22,878 bases of DNA from CAYNGH01 sp964396845 (lineage in GTDB: Bacteria > Vulcanimicrobiota > JAJTBE01 > CAYNGH01): the NCBI GenBank assembly GCA_964396845.1, contig CAYNGH010000039.1, forward strand, positions 1 to 22,878. Reading direction: 5' to 3'. Below are positions 16,201 to 22,878 of this stretch, piece by piece. The position numbers were made by a program, and so were the translations under genes. The notes under the pieces were generated by a model that had not been told where the DNA came from, searched no databases, and saw only the letters and a program-made list of their open reading frames with translations. Position 1 is the first letter of the stretch. Each line of letters begins with the position of its first letter.

Positions 16201-18680
16201 GAGGTTCCAACAAGGCCCTTATTCTGTGGGATCTGGCGGAAGGAAAAGTCATCCGCAATTTCCATGGACATGAAGGGCCGGTTCTCAAAGTTCTTCTTTC
16301 AAGGGATGGCCGTTTTGCCTTTTCCGGCAGTGGCGATGCCAGTGAACGACGAAAGGACAGGGCCATTCAGTGGGATGTGACCCTGGGGAAGAGTCGAAGG
16401 AGCTTCACGGGTCACAATGGGGGTATATCAGCCCTGGACATTACCGGGGACAACCAGTTTCTCTTCACCGGAGGGGGTGACAGACAAATCATCGGCTGGG
16501 ATACCACCACCGGCAGAAAGATGATTTCCCTGCAGGGTCATCAACTCAAGGTTACAGCTCTTCATTTGTCCCGGGACTCCCGATTCCTTATTTCATCATC
16601 CCTGGACAGAACGATAAAAATTTGGCGTGTTGACTGGAAACTGGCAACGGAAATACCTGGAGAGCTTTGGGATGAAGGAGCCAGACCTTTTCTGGAAGCA
16701 TTTTTGACCCTTCACACCCCATACGAAAAAGAACTGCCTACAGACAGTTATCCATCGGATGAACAGATTACCCTGGCATTAACCCGCCGGGGCGAACCTC
16801 TCTGGAGTCTGGAGGATTTCGAGGATCTTCTCACCACCTTATCTTGTGCAGGATATGGCTGGCTTCAGCCGGGAATAATCCGCCGGAAGCTGTTCCATCT
16901 GCAGAAGAAGCGTCAACGGCGCATTCCCGAGAGAACCTCTCTGGGGAGTCTTGGCCGGGACCTGAAAATGACTCTATCCCCTGCCTCCGGAGATAAGCTG
17001 AAGCAGACTCCAGAAACCGACAGAGAAACAAAAAAGGAAGTCCCGGTTGCCACCGGTGAAATGCCCGGTACTGCTCCATCAGGCCCCCCGGTGAAGGTTC
17101 CCAAGCCGTCAAAGGGGCTCTTCAAAATCCGGCATCTGGAAAAGTCAAAACCTGATAAAACTGATAAAGATAAGGACAGGGAATCCGACAAGAGAATCAC
17201 ACCCCGGAGAGAAAAACGCAAGACGGAAACGCCGGCTCAACAAGCTGAACTCCCAGGGCCTGCCAAAACCTCCAGCCCGGAGATTGATTCTGTAGGCAGA
17301 ACAGCAGAACCCCCTGAGGGAGTCAAAAAACCCCGGCAAGATGAAGAAGAGCTTCCTATCCGGCGGGATATGGCTCTGCCCCCACTGCCCTCGGCGCTAC
17401 CCACCAACCTTTTGATGGATGAACGTCTGGCCCAGCTGGAATCAGCTTTCTTCAACCAGGAGCATGTATCGGTAAAAATTAAGCCCGATGAGGTTCCCCT
17501 CAAGGGTGGAGAACACGAAAGTTCTCTGAGGGCTGTGGTCATTTCCGCCGACGGTCATTACGGGGTGACCTGCGGTAATGATCATCATGCCCTGCTTTGG
17601 AACATCCCCGAGGGGATAATGCTTCGCCGACTGGAAGGCCACCAGGACATCATATACTCCACAGCCTTCTCTCCCGACGGCTCCATTGTCGCCACGGGAT
17701 CCGGCGATGGAACGGTGAACATATGGAATACTGCCTCGGGCCAGTGCAAGGCTACCCTGGAAAAACACCGCAAGGGGGTCTTCTCGGTATGCTTCTCAAG
17801 GGACGGACGTTTTATAATATCGGGAAGCGAAGATCGAACCATCCGCCTGTGGGAGGTCAGCTCCGGCAGATCCATACGAACTTTTACCGGTCACTATGGC
17901 TGGGTTCAGTCAGTTATTACAAGCTTTGATGATCGGTATATAATATCCGCCAGCCAGGATCGAACCATCAGAGTATGGGATATTGCCAATGGGGAAACTC
18001 TGCTGACCCTCAAGGGGCACACCGGAGTAATCCGGTCTGTGGATGTCAGCCCGGATTTCCATATTCTCTCGGGAAGCCGGGACTGCACCATCCGCCTGTG
18101 GGATCCCCGCACCGGTTCCTGCCTGCGGACATTTACCGGGCACAAGAAGAGCGTTAATTCGGTAAGTTTTCTTTGCGACAGTTCTTTTATGGCCACCGGG
18201 GCTGGAGAATTTTTCGAGGAAGGCTCTCTGAAACTGTGGAAGGTTGACAATGGCCGGTGTCTTGATACTGTTACAGAAAAATCCGGCATTACCGGAGTCC
18301 ATTCCACCTGTGACGGCGGAAAGCTCATCTGGGTCACCGCAGAACCGGCGATCCGGTTGCGGGATCTCGACTGGGAACTTCAGGAAAAAGATTCAGAACC
18401 CTGGGATGAGAATGCCAACTGCTTCATCAACAACTTCCTCACAATCCACAGCAAACCTATGGGGGAATTGCCTGACGGAGAAAAATTTGCCGAGGAGAGT
18501 GTAATAAATGCGCTGACCCGGTCATCGGAGCTATTCTATGAAGAGGAAGAACAGGAGAGTCTTATATACCGCATAAAAAGCGCGGGCTTCGGGCACCTTG
18601 ACATTGAAGGAATCAAGAAACAGTTCAAAATGATGGCAGATCAGTGGCAAGGGCCGAAAGAGAGTTACTTCAGCCAGTAA
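13257..18680 (+). CDS. Giant Ser/Thr kinase-TPR-WD40 (three propellers) protein with two copies of a shared C-terminal module
   Basis: 1807 residues from ATG 13257 (GGGGA just upstream); an ATG at 13182 in frame has a poorer site. Approximate order: kinase domain (18-301); TPR-like (318-435); WD40 propeller 1, seven blades (448-745); helical linker (742-829); propeller 2, seven blades (830-1126); C-module copy 1 (1126-1216); basic, Lys/Pro-rich tether (1220-1395); propeller 3, seven blades (1415-1705); C-module copy 2 (1705-1793). The kinase keeps Lys52 (LIIK), HRDLKP (Asp147, Lys149), Asp165, GTPAYMAPE and DIYSFG. It lacks a glycine loop (EMDGFF), has Ser for the Mg-binding Asn (HRDLKPSS), and has DFQ for DFG. 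Activity is plausible but not assured. It lies 118 bp after, and is a paralogue of, the upstream gene, so the two are probably cotranscribed. No membrane segment is seen. Confidence 0.9.
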   Translation: MKSSSIINNNTRWQVGDVISRLYQVTEILEMDGFFDVYKVFHLSWKTDLIIKSLKAPLCSDESRCEEFANQCRGWIRLGLHPNIAGCHYLVNIDGSPSLLVDYINGQTLEDWIVQRKVISWKRILDIAIQCLDGLDFAHRKGQIHRDLKPSSCFITPEGYVKLKDFQIASSLEVLGKLARDYYQADDETALGVSSQGMAGTPAYMAPEVWRGSRDSLGPWTDIYSFGVMLFELCCGRRPFQGGTLEELGTMHMEKLPGRPRNFSPDIPMELSDFILRCLEKNPEKRFEGCSVAREKLVSIFENHTGIDYRRQKPDEDKLIVDGLNNLAVSLVDLAEYEKAAECWEMALKSNPAHPRSIYNYGLFRWRTGQVDELTLTQQLSEIVQLNPDQWYPIFLLGQMQMELDDYDGAVQTLMQIIGSESIPREVGENLTLAQDLRVSSMRLLQTIHSVDPVRFDSVNISHDGRTIISGAEVLRTNLHVILIWEESTGKRLKTLKPHDDKILSVCYSPNDKYVLSGSADTTVKLWDPSSGRCLRTFAGHTGKVRHVCFSDDGQLALSASGDKTLRVWDISTGKCLAVLEGHHDQVNRGVFVSGKNRVLSTGRDGAIKMWNISTGKCLETFKGHTLAATDITVHGKMDLALSGSLDGTFRLWDMKTGLGRGTLKGHNAGVTTVDISSDGKLALSGDQDGVIKLWNIEQGGCIHSYRGQKGHLSLVGMEQDRWFAFSRRSEDTCELWQLSSNIIPYRAPLILSQVSNELVSESPVARTVRNAVEGARKAVAEGDVLYAAEIISRARNEKGMERNEELLRFWSSLYRSLPRTGIGDIWEYNTLEGHSGHILDLSVGRNCRNILSGSADGTLRLWDIESGRCLQVFKGHTREVNSVFLGCDGLHAISGSADNTIKLWDINTGICKKTLEGHTDTVTQVLLTHDGSFAISGSGGNDCSIRLWETATGRCLRTLSGQGSTVNSLCLSIDSRYLLSGGSNKALILWDLAEGKVIRNFHGHEGPVLKVLLSRDGRFAFSGSGDASERRKDRAIQWDVTLGKSRRSFTGHNGGISALDITGDNQFLFTGGGDRQIIGWDTTTGRKMISLQGHQLKVTALHLSRDSRFLISSSLDRTIKIWRVDWKLATEIPGELWDEGARPFLEAFLTLHTPYEKELPTDSYPSDEQITLALTRRGEPLWSLEDFEDLLTTLSCAGYGWLQPGIIRRKLFHLQKKRQRRIPERTSLGSLGRDLKMTLSPASGDKLKQTPETDRETKKEVPVATGEMPGTAPSGPPVKVPKPSKGLFKIRHLEKSKPDKTDKDKDRESDKRITPRREKRKTETPAQQAELPGPAKTSSPEIDSVGRTAEPPEGVKKPRQDEEELPIRRDMALPPLPSALPTNLLMDERLAQLESAFFNQEHVSVKIKPDEVPLKGGEHESSLRAVVISADGHYGVTCGNDHHALLWNIPEGIMLRRLEGHQDIIYSTAFSPDGSIVATGSGDGTVNIWNTASGQCKATLEKHRKGVFSVCFSRDGRFIISGSEDRTIRLWEVSSGRSIRTFTGHYGWVQSVITSFDDRYIISASQDRTIRVWDIANGETLLTLKGHTGVIRSVDVSPDFHILSGSRDCTIRLWDPRTGSCLRTFTGHKKSVNSVSFLCDSSFMATGAGEFFEEGSLKLWKVDNGRCLDTVTEKSGITGVHSTCDGGKLIWVTAEPAIRLRDLDWELQEKDSEPWDENANCFINNFLTIHSKPMGELPDGEKFAEESVINALTRSSELFYEEEEQESLIYRIKSAGFGHLDIEGIKKQFKMMADQWQGPKESYFSQ

Positions 18681-18682
18681 TC

Positions 18683-19123
18683 TCAATCATCCTGATAGCG
18701 GGTTATCATACCGTAAACTGATGAATACCTGGGATATCCCGGGGGCAGGATATTGCCGTGGCCACCCCGGCAATATATGGTAAACAGCCGGCGGTCATCG
18801 GTGACCTGATAGCCGTAATTAGTTGACGTGGCAGGACATCTGGGGGCCCTCTGCAGATATGGGGGGTTGCAGGTGAATAAATCCGCAAGTTCGCCAGGAT
18901 AGGAGCCTTCCCCCTCTTCCTGCCGACGGTCCAGGGCATAGTTCTCCAGAGCCGAGGCCAATGCCCTCTGATTATACTGGCAGGATACAAAATCCCTTCC
19001 TGCCCGGCGATGGAGCATCACGGGTATAATAATCGACAGAATCCCGCCGGTGATGACGATTATCACCATAACATCGATTATGCCAGTCCCCCTGATCCAC
19101 CCCCTTTTAATCCATCTGAACAT
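18683..19123 (-). CDS. Type IV pilin/type II secretion pseudopilin-like protein
   Basis: 146 residues from ATG 19123, preceded by GGTGGG; an in-frame reading to 19240 adds a leader without prepilin character. A basic leader (FRWIKRGWIRG) is followed by TGIIDVMVIIVITGGIL, a class III signal peptide: cleavage after Gly, Asp at +5 in place of the usual Glu, then a hydrophobic helix. The rest has the small-pseudopilin layout: an amphipathic helix with an ALENYALD stretch, then YPGELADL, CP and GYQV segments and a paired-Cys C-terminal region. It would be processed by a prepilin peptidase and assembled into a pilus or secretion pseudopilus. It is convergent with the giant kinase gene (2-bp gap). 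No other pilus gene is in the window. Confidence 0.75.
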   Translation of the reverse strand: MFRWIKRGWIRGTGIIDVMVIIVITGGILSIIIPVMLHRRAGRDFVSCQYNQRALASALENYALDRRQEEGEGSYPGELADLFTCNPPYLQRAPRCPATSTNYGYQVTDDRRLFTIYCRGGHGNILPPGYPRYSSVYGMITRYQDD

Positions 19124-19392
19124 GAGATCCCACCTTTCAACACTTATATCGGCAGGTGAAATCGATTTTTTACAGGATGAATGAGGTTCTGGAATACCCA
19201 GTGAGATAATGACACAGTTTCTGCATTCATATTGTCCCATTATGAATTCGCAGTAAACCAGCCAGAAGCAATTTCTCAGCTTTTAGATCCAGTTGATTCA
19301 TCAGCCAGAATAATCGAAAGATTGCCGAGTAGTGCGCGGGCCTCAGCAACCCTCTGCATCAGTGCGTCGGGCAATCCCCTGGTCTTGTAGCA

Positions 19393-20361
19393 TCACTGTC
19401 GGGGAACCGGGACTTTTTTCAGGATCCTTGCAATGATCTCATCAGGGGAAATCCCTTCAATCTCTGCTTCGGGTTTCAACAAGAGCCGATGACGCAATAC
19501 CGGGAATGCAGAATCCTTTATATCATCAGGAATCACATAATCTCTGCCTTCAACAGAAGCCAGGGCCTTGGATGACAGCAACAGGGCAATTGAACCCCTG
19601 GGACTTGCTCCCAGAGCAACATTTGGATCATTGCGGGTTGCCCCAACCAGGGAAACAATATAGCTGAATAATCCCTCCTGGAGGGTGACGGCTTGAATCT
19701 CATCCCGGCATTTGTGGTAAAATTCCCGATAATCCACAGCTTCAAATTCAATCCGATCCAGGTGCCGATGACTGAATCCCCTGTGATACCTCCGCAGGAT
19801 TTCAGCCTCATCAACATCAGGGGGATAGTTTACCGGAATCTTGTAAAAAAAGCGATCCATCTGGGCTTCAGGAAGAGGATACGTGCCTTCAAACTCAATG
19901 GGATTCTGGGTAGCCAGCACCATGAACAGCTCCGGCAGGGGGACTTTTTCCCCTTCAATGGTTGCCTGTCCCTCCTCCATGGATTCCAACAGGGCTGACT
20001 GGGTTCGGGGTGGAGTGCGGTTAATCTCGTCGGCCAGAAGCAGGTTTGTAAAGACAGGCCCTTTCTTCAGCTGAAACTGGCTGGAATTCATATCAAAAAT
20101 ATGAGTGCCCACCACATCCGATGGCATCATATCGGGGGTGAATTGAATCCGCTGATAATCACATCCCATGACCATAGCCAGGACTTTCGCCATCAGGGTC
20201 TTGGCAGTGCCGGGGACTCCTTCCAGAAGAACATGTCCACCGCAAAAAAAAGCAGTGATAATCCGCGTTATGGCGGAATCCTGTCCTTCCACCACCTTGT
20301 GAATTTGCCGGGTGATTTTTTGGAATATTTCCCTGGTATATCCTTTATTGTTGTTATTCAA
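19393..20361 (-). CDS. MoxR-family AAA+ ATPase
   Basis: 322 residues, cytoplasmic. The Walker A motif is GVPGTAKT, Walker B is LLLADEINR, the sensor region is ATQNPIEFEGTYPLPEAQ with MDRF following, and the C-terminal lid has ASPRGS. These are hallmarks of MoxR ATPases, which act as chaperones for maturing VWA-domain or DUF58 proteins. The start is TTG 20361 preceded by a GGAGGGGGGAGGG run; it overlaps the stop of the DUF4350-like gene by 8 nt, so translation is coupled. It is the last gene of the hflX-DUF4129-DUF4350-moxR series. The DUF58 partner usually found next to moxR is not seen downstream. Confidence 0.93.
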   Translation of the reverse strand: MNNNNKGYTREIFQKITRQIHKVVEGQDSAITRIITAFFCGGHVLLEGVPGTAKTLMAKVLAMVMGCDYQRIQFTPDMMPSDVVGTHIFDMNSSQFQLKKGPVFTNLLLADEINRTPPRTQSALLESMEEGQATIEGEKVPLPELFMVLATQNPIEFEGTYPLPEAQMDRFFYKIPVNYPPDVDEAEILRRYHRGFSHRHLDRIEFEAVDYREFYHKCRDEIQAVTLQEGLFSYIVSLVGATRNDPNVALGASPRGSIALLLSSKALASVEGRDYVIPDDIKDSAFPVLRHRLLLKPEAEIEGISPDEIIARILKKVPVPRQ

Positions 20362-21529
20362 TCTTCCCTCCCCCCTCAGGTTGTTTCAACCTGCTCAAAA
20401 ACCGATCCATTTCACCGGCAAGAATGACCAGTCCGGCAGTGTCAATATTTCCGCCTTTCAACCCTTCTTCAACCCGTTCCATCAACCTGCGGGCTTCTTT
20501 CTCATACCGGGGATTCTTCCGGCGGATCCCTTCGAGAAGATGCTCCTGGTCAAGACGATGACTGTACCGGTGGCCTGTCAGAGAGCCTGTCTGCTCAAGA
20601 AAGTCCCGGTAGCAATTTTCCAGAACATATCGGCTTGCCCCGGCTTTCTGGAAAAGTCCTGCCAGGGAATGAAGATATTCGATGGAGCTTCTCTGGAGAT
20701 CCTCCCCATGATGCCGGGGAATTCCAAACCGTTTCATATAAACTGCGTAAAACAGAATCAATACCAGTCCCAGCTGAAGCATTATGCCTTGTTGAACACC
20801 GGAAAACCTGAATGGCCCGGTATCTCTGGAAAAACCATGAATGGTTTCATCAAAAGCAACGACACCATCTCTTCCTGCTTCCCGGATTAGGTTGGCCATC
20901 AGAATAACATTGTCATCCCTGTCGATTTCTCCATTGCAGAAAAGCTGAGGTGTTGACAGAACATACACCTGTCCTTTCCCCACCGGGGTTGATGCCAGAA
21001 TCACTCCCTCCCCGTCTTCAAGATGCACTGTGAAGGGCTGAAACTGTTCCGGAGGCAAAACAAAACGCCAATGTCCCTTTACCGATACCATCCCGACTCC
21101 CCGGGACAGGGGAGATTCCCTGGCCGGGGAAACCCGCTCAGTCAGCTTTTCTGTTTCCAGAAGCCTCAGACCCAGGCTCCTCCAGAAGATATTTTCATCA
21201 GAGTCGGCAACAATCAGGCTGTTTCCCCGGGCAACCCAGTCCAGAAGATCCCTGGCTTTATCCTGATCAAGATAATTAGGATAAGGACGGATTATTATGG
21301 CAACCCCGCCGGCGATACTGCTGTAGCGGGTTTCTTTCTCTTCAATGCGGACTGGCCGGTGTCCCAGCTTTTCCATTAGCAGGTAAAACGCCCGGTATCC
21401 CATAGCCCCGTTATCATAGGTAGTGGGATTCCCCGGCCCTCTTACGCCGGGACTGCTTCTGTGAGAAACAAACCAGAGGATGACCAGCACTGCCACTGCT
21501 GAATAAAAAACCAGGCGCTTCTTATCCAA
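20354..21529 (-). CDS. DUF4350-domain membrane protein
   Basis: 391 residues from a TTG at 21529, which overlaps the stop of the upstream gene by 8 nt and follows GGGAGG; a longer frame to 21631 would read back through the upstream gene. An N-terminal transmembrane helix (LVFYSAVAVLVILWFVS) is followed by NPTTYDNGAMGYRAFYLLMEKLG, in which the family signature reads as TYDNGAMGYRAFYLL. A class I glutamine-amidotransferase-like domain then runs to about residue 250. A second helix (LQLGLVLILFYAVYM) precedes a ~130-residue helical cytoplasmic tail. DUF4350 proteins commonly sit with DUF4129 and MoxR genes in envelope-associated operons; their biochemical role is unknown. Confidence 0.85.
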   Translation of the reverse strand: MDKKRLVFYSAVAVLVILWFVSHRSSPGVRGPGNPTTYDNGAMGYRAFYLLMEKLGHRPVRIEEKETRYSSIAGGVAIIIRPYPNYLDQDKARDLLDWVARGNSLIVADSDENIFWRSLGLRLLETEKLTERVSPARESPLSRGVGMVSVKGHWRFVLPPEQFQPFTVHLEDGEGVILASTPVGKGQVYVLSTPQLFCNGEIDRDDNVILMANLIREAGRDGVVAFDETIHGFSRDTGPFRFSGVQQGIMLQLGLVLILFYAVYMKRFGIPRHHGEDLQRSSIEYLHSLAGLFQKAGASRYVLENCYRDFLEQTGSLTGHRYSHRLDQEHLLEGIRRKNPRYEKEARRLMERVEEGLKGGNIDTAGLVILAGEMDRFLSRLKQPEGGGKIE

Positions 21530-22199
21530 AGGAGTCGGCCTCCCTCCAGCAGTAATCAAAATCCTCCAGAAATGACTTGAAACAGGAATCATCACAATCC
21601 ATCCCGGAATAAACCAGTTCTTCAAAAGCACGGTTCATCCGGGAGAAACGTCGCATAAACTCAGGCTTTTGCAAGGTTTCCAGCAATGTCTGAACTTCCC
21701 GGTGTGTGCGGGAGCTGTTCTTTGCAAGGATCCCCCGACAGTCCAACTGCAACAGGAAAGATTCATACAAAAGGCCTGCCCCCCGGCGGTATTTCCCCTG
21801 CTGTCCCAGCTCAATCCCCTGACGCCTTAGCCCGGCTGGATCTGTCATTATACTTTGTTCCGGTTTAAGAGTTTTTTTACTTCCTGTCAGGGGGGCAACC
21901 CTTCGAAGAACAAAAAAAATAACTGCCCCCACTGCAAGTCCGAGAAACAGCATGGAAACCACCAGAGCCACAAGTTGTCCCCCGGGGCTGGAAAGATAAC
22001 GAAACAGCAGTTGAAAGACTTCAATGATTGAACTGACCACAGCCTGATAAATCCTGCTGTTTTGCACCCTGTCCAATAACTCCTGGAGAAATCCCTCCCG
22101 GGTCTGTTGAGCCAGATGAGAAAACTCCCGCCGGGATAGGATGAAATCAAGAGCCTGGCGGATTTCACCGGAATCATCTATGATTACAGCCCCGGGCAA
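21522..22199 (-). CDS. DUF4129-like membrane protein
   Basis: 225 residues from TTG 22199, one nucleotide after the hflX stop and preceded by GGGGAGGG with a 7-nt spacer; the longer frame to 22292 lies wholly inside hflX. There is an amphipathic region (residues ~20-60), one transmembrane helix (LVALVVSMLFLGLAVGAVIFF) and a C-terminal DUF4129-like region. That region shows YESFLLQLDCRGI, a SSRTHREV segment and FEELVYSG, matching the family pattern of 'T-x-R-E' followed by an aromatic/Tyr-rich helix. In other bacteria such genes neighbour transglutaminase, DUF4350 and MoxR genes and are thought to act at the envelope. The role is inferred from context only. Confidence 0.75.
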   Translation of the reverse strand: MPGAVIIDDSGEIRQALDFILSRREFSHLAQQTREGFLQELLDRVQNSRIYQAVVSSIIEVFQLLFRYLSSPGGQLVALVVSMLFLGLAVGAVIFFVLRRVAPLTGSKKTLKPEQSIMTDPAGLRRQGIELGQQGKYRRGAGLLYESFLLQLDCRGILAKNSSRTHREVQTLLETLQKPEFMRRFSRMNRAFEELVYSGMDCDDSCFKSFLEDFDYCWREADSFG

Positions 22200-22200
22200 A

Positions 22201-22878
22201 TCAGGCCCTCCCCGGTTCAGAAACCGTCCCTTCGACGGCAATATGCTTTTCAATCCATTCCCGGCCGGTCTTTTTGGAAAAACGCCGGACAAAGTCCGGG
22301 TAGTTCTTTTGGGTCAGCTCCATCAGCCTCTGGCTCAACTGATCAAAACCCAGGTTCTTCAGGGCAGAAACCTGAATACCCTGGGGGAAGTCCGATGCCA
22401 GCTCCCTCCGGCGCAGTTCAGAGATGCAGTCCACCTTGTTGAACACCAATAGAACCGGCTTGTTGTCGCAGGCCATTTCTTCCAGGACCTGATCTGTCAC
22501 TTCCCGATGTTCCTTCCAGTGAATGTTGGAAACATCCACCACCTGAAGAATAATATCAGCCTCCCGGACCTCCTCCAGAGTAGCCTTGAAAGCTGCGGCA
22601 AGGTGATGGGGCAAATGTCGGATGAATCCCACTGTATCCACCAGTAGAATCTCCATTCCCTCCCCCAGGTAATACTTCCCCAGGGTAGGATCCAGGGTCG
22701 CAAAGAGCTTGTCTTTTACTTCCACCGATGAACTGGTGAGAAGATTAAGGATTGTTGACTTGCCTGAATTGGTATATCCCACAAGGGCGGCGGTGAGAAA
22801 ACCCCGGTTATACCTGCTGTCCCGCAGAAGCTCCCGGTGCTCCATCAGCTTTTCCAGGTCGGATTTTAAGGTCTGAAT
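22201..22878 (-). CDS. hflX: HflX-family GTPase (C-terminal part; 5' end beyond window)
   Basis: The frame is open to the right edge and enters with IQTLKSDLEKLMEHREL, the helical region that precedes the GTPase domain in HflX; the N-terminal domain is missing. Motifs are G1 GYTNSGKST, the HflX-typical LFATLDPT (G2 region), G3 DTVGFI followed by LPHHLAAAFKATLEE, G4 NKVD, and G5-like SALKN. HflX binds the 50S subunit and splits stalled or heat-damaged ribosomes. It is the most upstream visible gene of the minus-strand operon that continues into DUF4129, DUF4350 and moxR genes. The protein ends about 60 residues after the G5 motif, as is usual for the family. Confidence 0.93.
   Translation of the reverse strand: MQTLKSDLEKLMEHRELLRDSRYNRGFLTAALVGYTNSGKSTILNLLTSSSVEVKDKLFATLDPTLGKYYLGEGMEILLVDTVGFIRHLPHHLAAAFKATLEEVREADIILQVVDVSNIHWKEHREVTDQVLEEMACDNKPVLLVFNKVDCISELRRRELASDFPQGIQVSALKNLGFDQLSQRLMELTQKNYPDFVRRFSKKTGREWIEKHIAVEGTVSEPGRA

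Noticed and set aside
19276..19392. A 38-codon open stretch on the minus strand in frame after the moxR TGA
   Set aside because: Open length is unremarkable by chance, there is no start with a ribosome binding site, and no similarity to DUF58 or any family I know. MoxR is already full length.
1..22878. Mobile elements, CRISPR, tRNA or rRNA genes, anti-phage modules
   Set aside because: No transposase, integrase, short spaced repeats, cas genes or RNA gene sequence was recognised. The WD40 kinases lack nuclease or other effector domains that would indicate defence.

Overview
The window is bacterial draft sequence with one 100-N scaffold gap (9128-9227). It is densely coded on both strands, with many AGGAGG-like ribosome binding sites and several TTG starts. 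A class III signal peptide on a pseudopilin-like protein, a signal-peptide-bearing phosphodiesterase and very large kinase/WD40 proteins fit a free-living, probably diderm bacterium from a lineage rich in Ser/Thr kinases and WD40 proteins. I cannot place it in a phylum from the sequence alone. There is no phage, IS, CRISPR, rRNA or tRNA signature that I can see.

Layout. (1) 1-2021, minus strand: two tandem divergent paralogues of the N-acetylornithine/ornithine carbamoyltransferase family, separated by a hairpin plus U-tract that looks like an intrinsic terminator or attenuator. (2) 2265-8222: a small-molecule metabolism block. It holds a ROK-family kinase (+), a convergent two-part nucleotidyltransferase-like protein (-), then a plus-strand series: a small Cys-rich membrane protein, a ketopantoate-reductase-family gene interrupted by an in-frame TAG, a glycerate-2-kinase homologue with eroded catalytic motifs, and an exported glycerophosphodiester phosphodiesterase whose start overlaps the kinase stop. 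(3) 8352-18680, plus strand: the centrepiece, two adjacent giant paralogues. Each has a protein kinase-like domain, a TPR-like segment, two seven-bladed WD40 propellers joined by a helical linker, and a shared ~90-residue C-terminal module. The second protein adds a basic tether, a third propeller and a second copy of the module. In total there are 35 WD40 blades and three copies of the module. (4) 18683-19123, minus strand: a lone pseudopilin-like gene convergent with the giant genes. (5) 19393-22878, minus strand: a tightly packed operon of hflX (partial), a DUF4129-like gene, a DUF4350-like gene and a MoxR-type AAA+ ATPase. The last three all appear to start at TTG.

How they may work together. 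The two giant proteins look like a duplicated signalling-scaffold pair. The first has a glycine loop but lacks the catalytic Lys, Asp and DFG. The second keeps Lys, HRD and the DFG Asp but lacks a glycine loop. The first has an acidic repeat tether and the second a basic tether. A kinase/pseudokinase hetero-complex built on WD40 platforms is the most interesting hypothesis here. The MoxR operon is probably a separate envelope or chaperone module, and the carbamoyltransferases and the sugar-acid-like block are metabolic.
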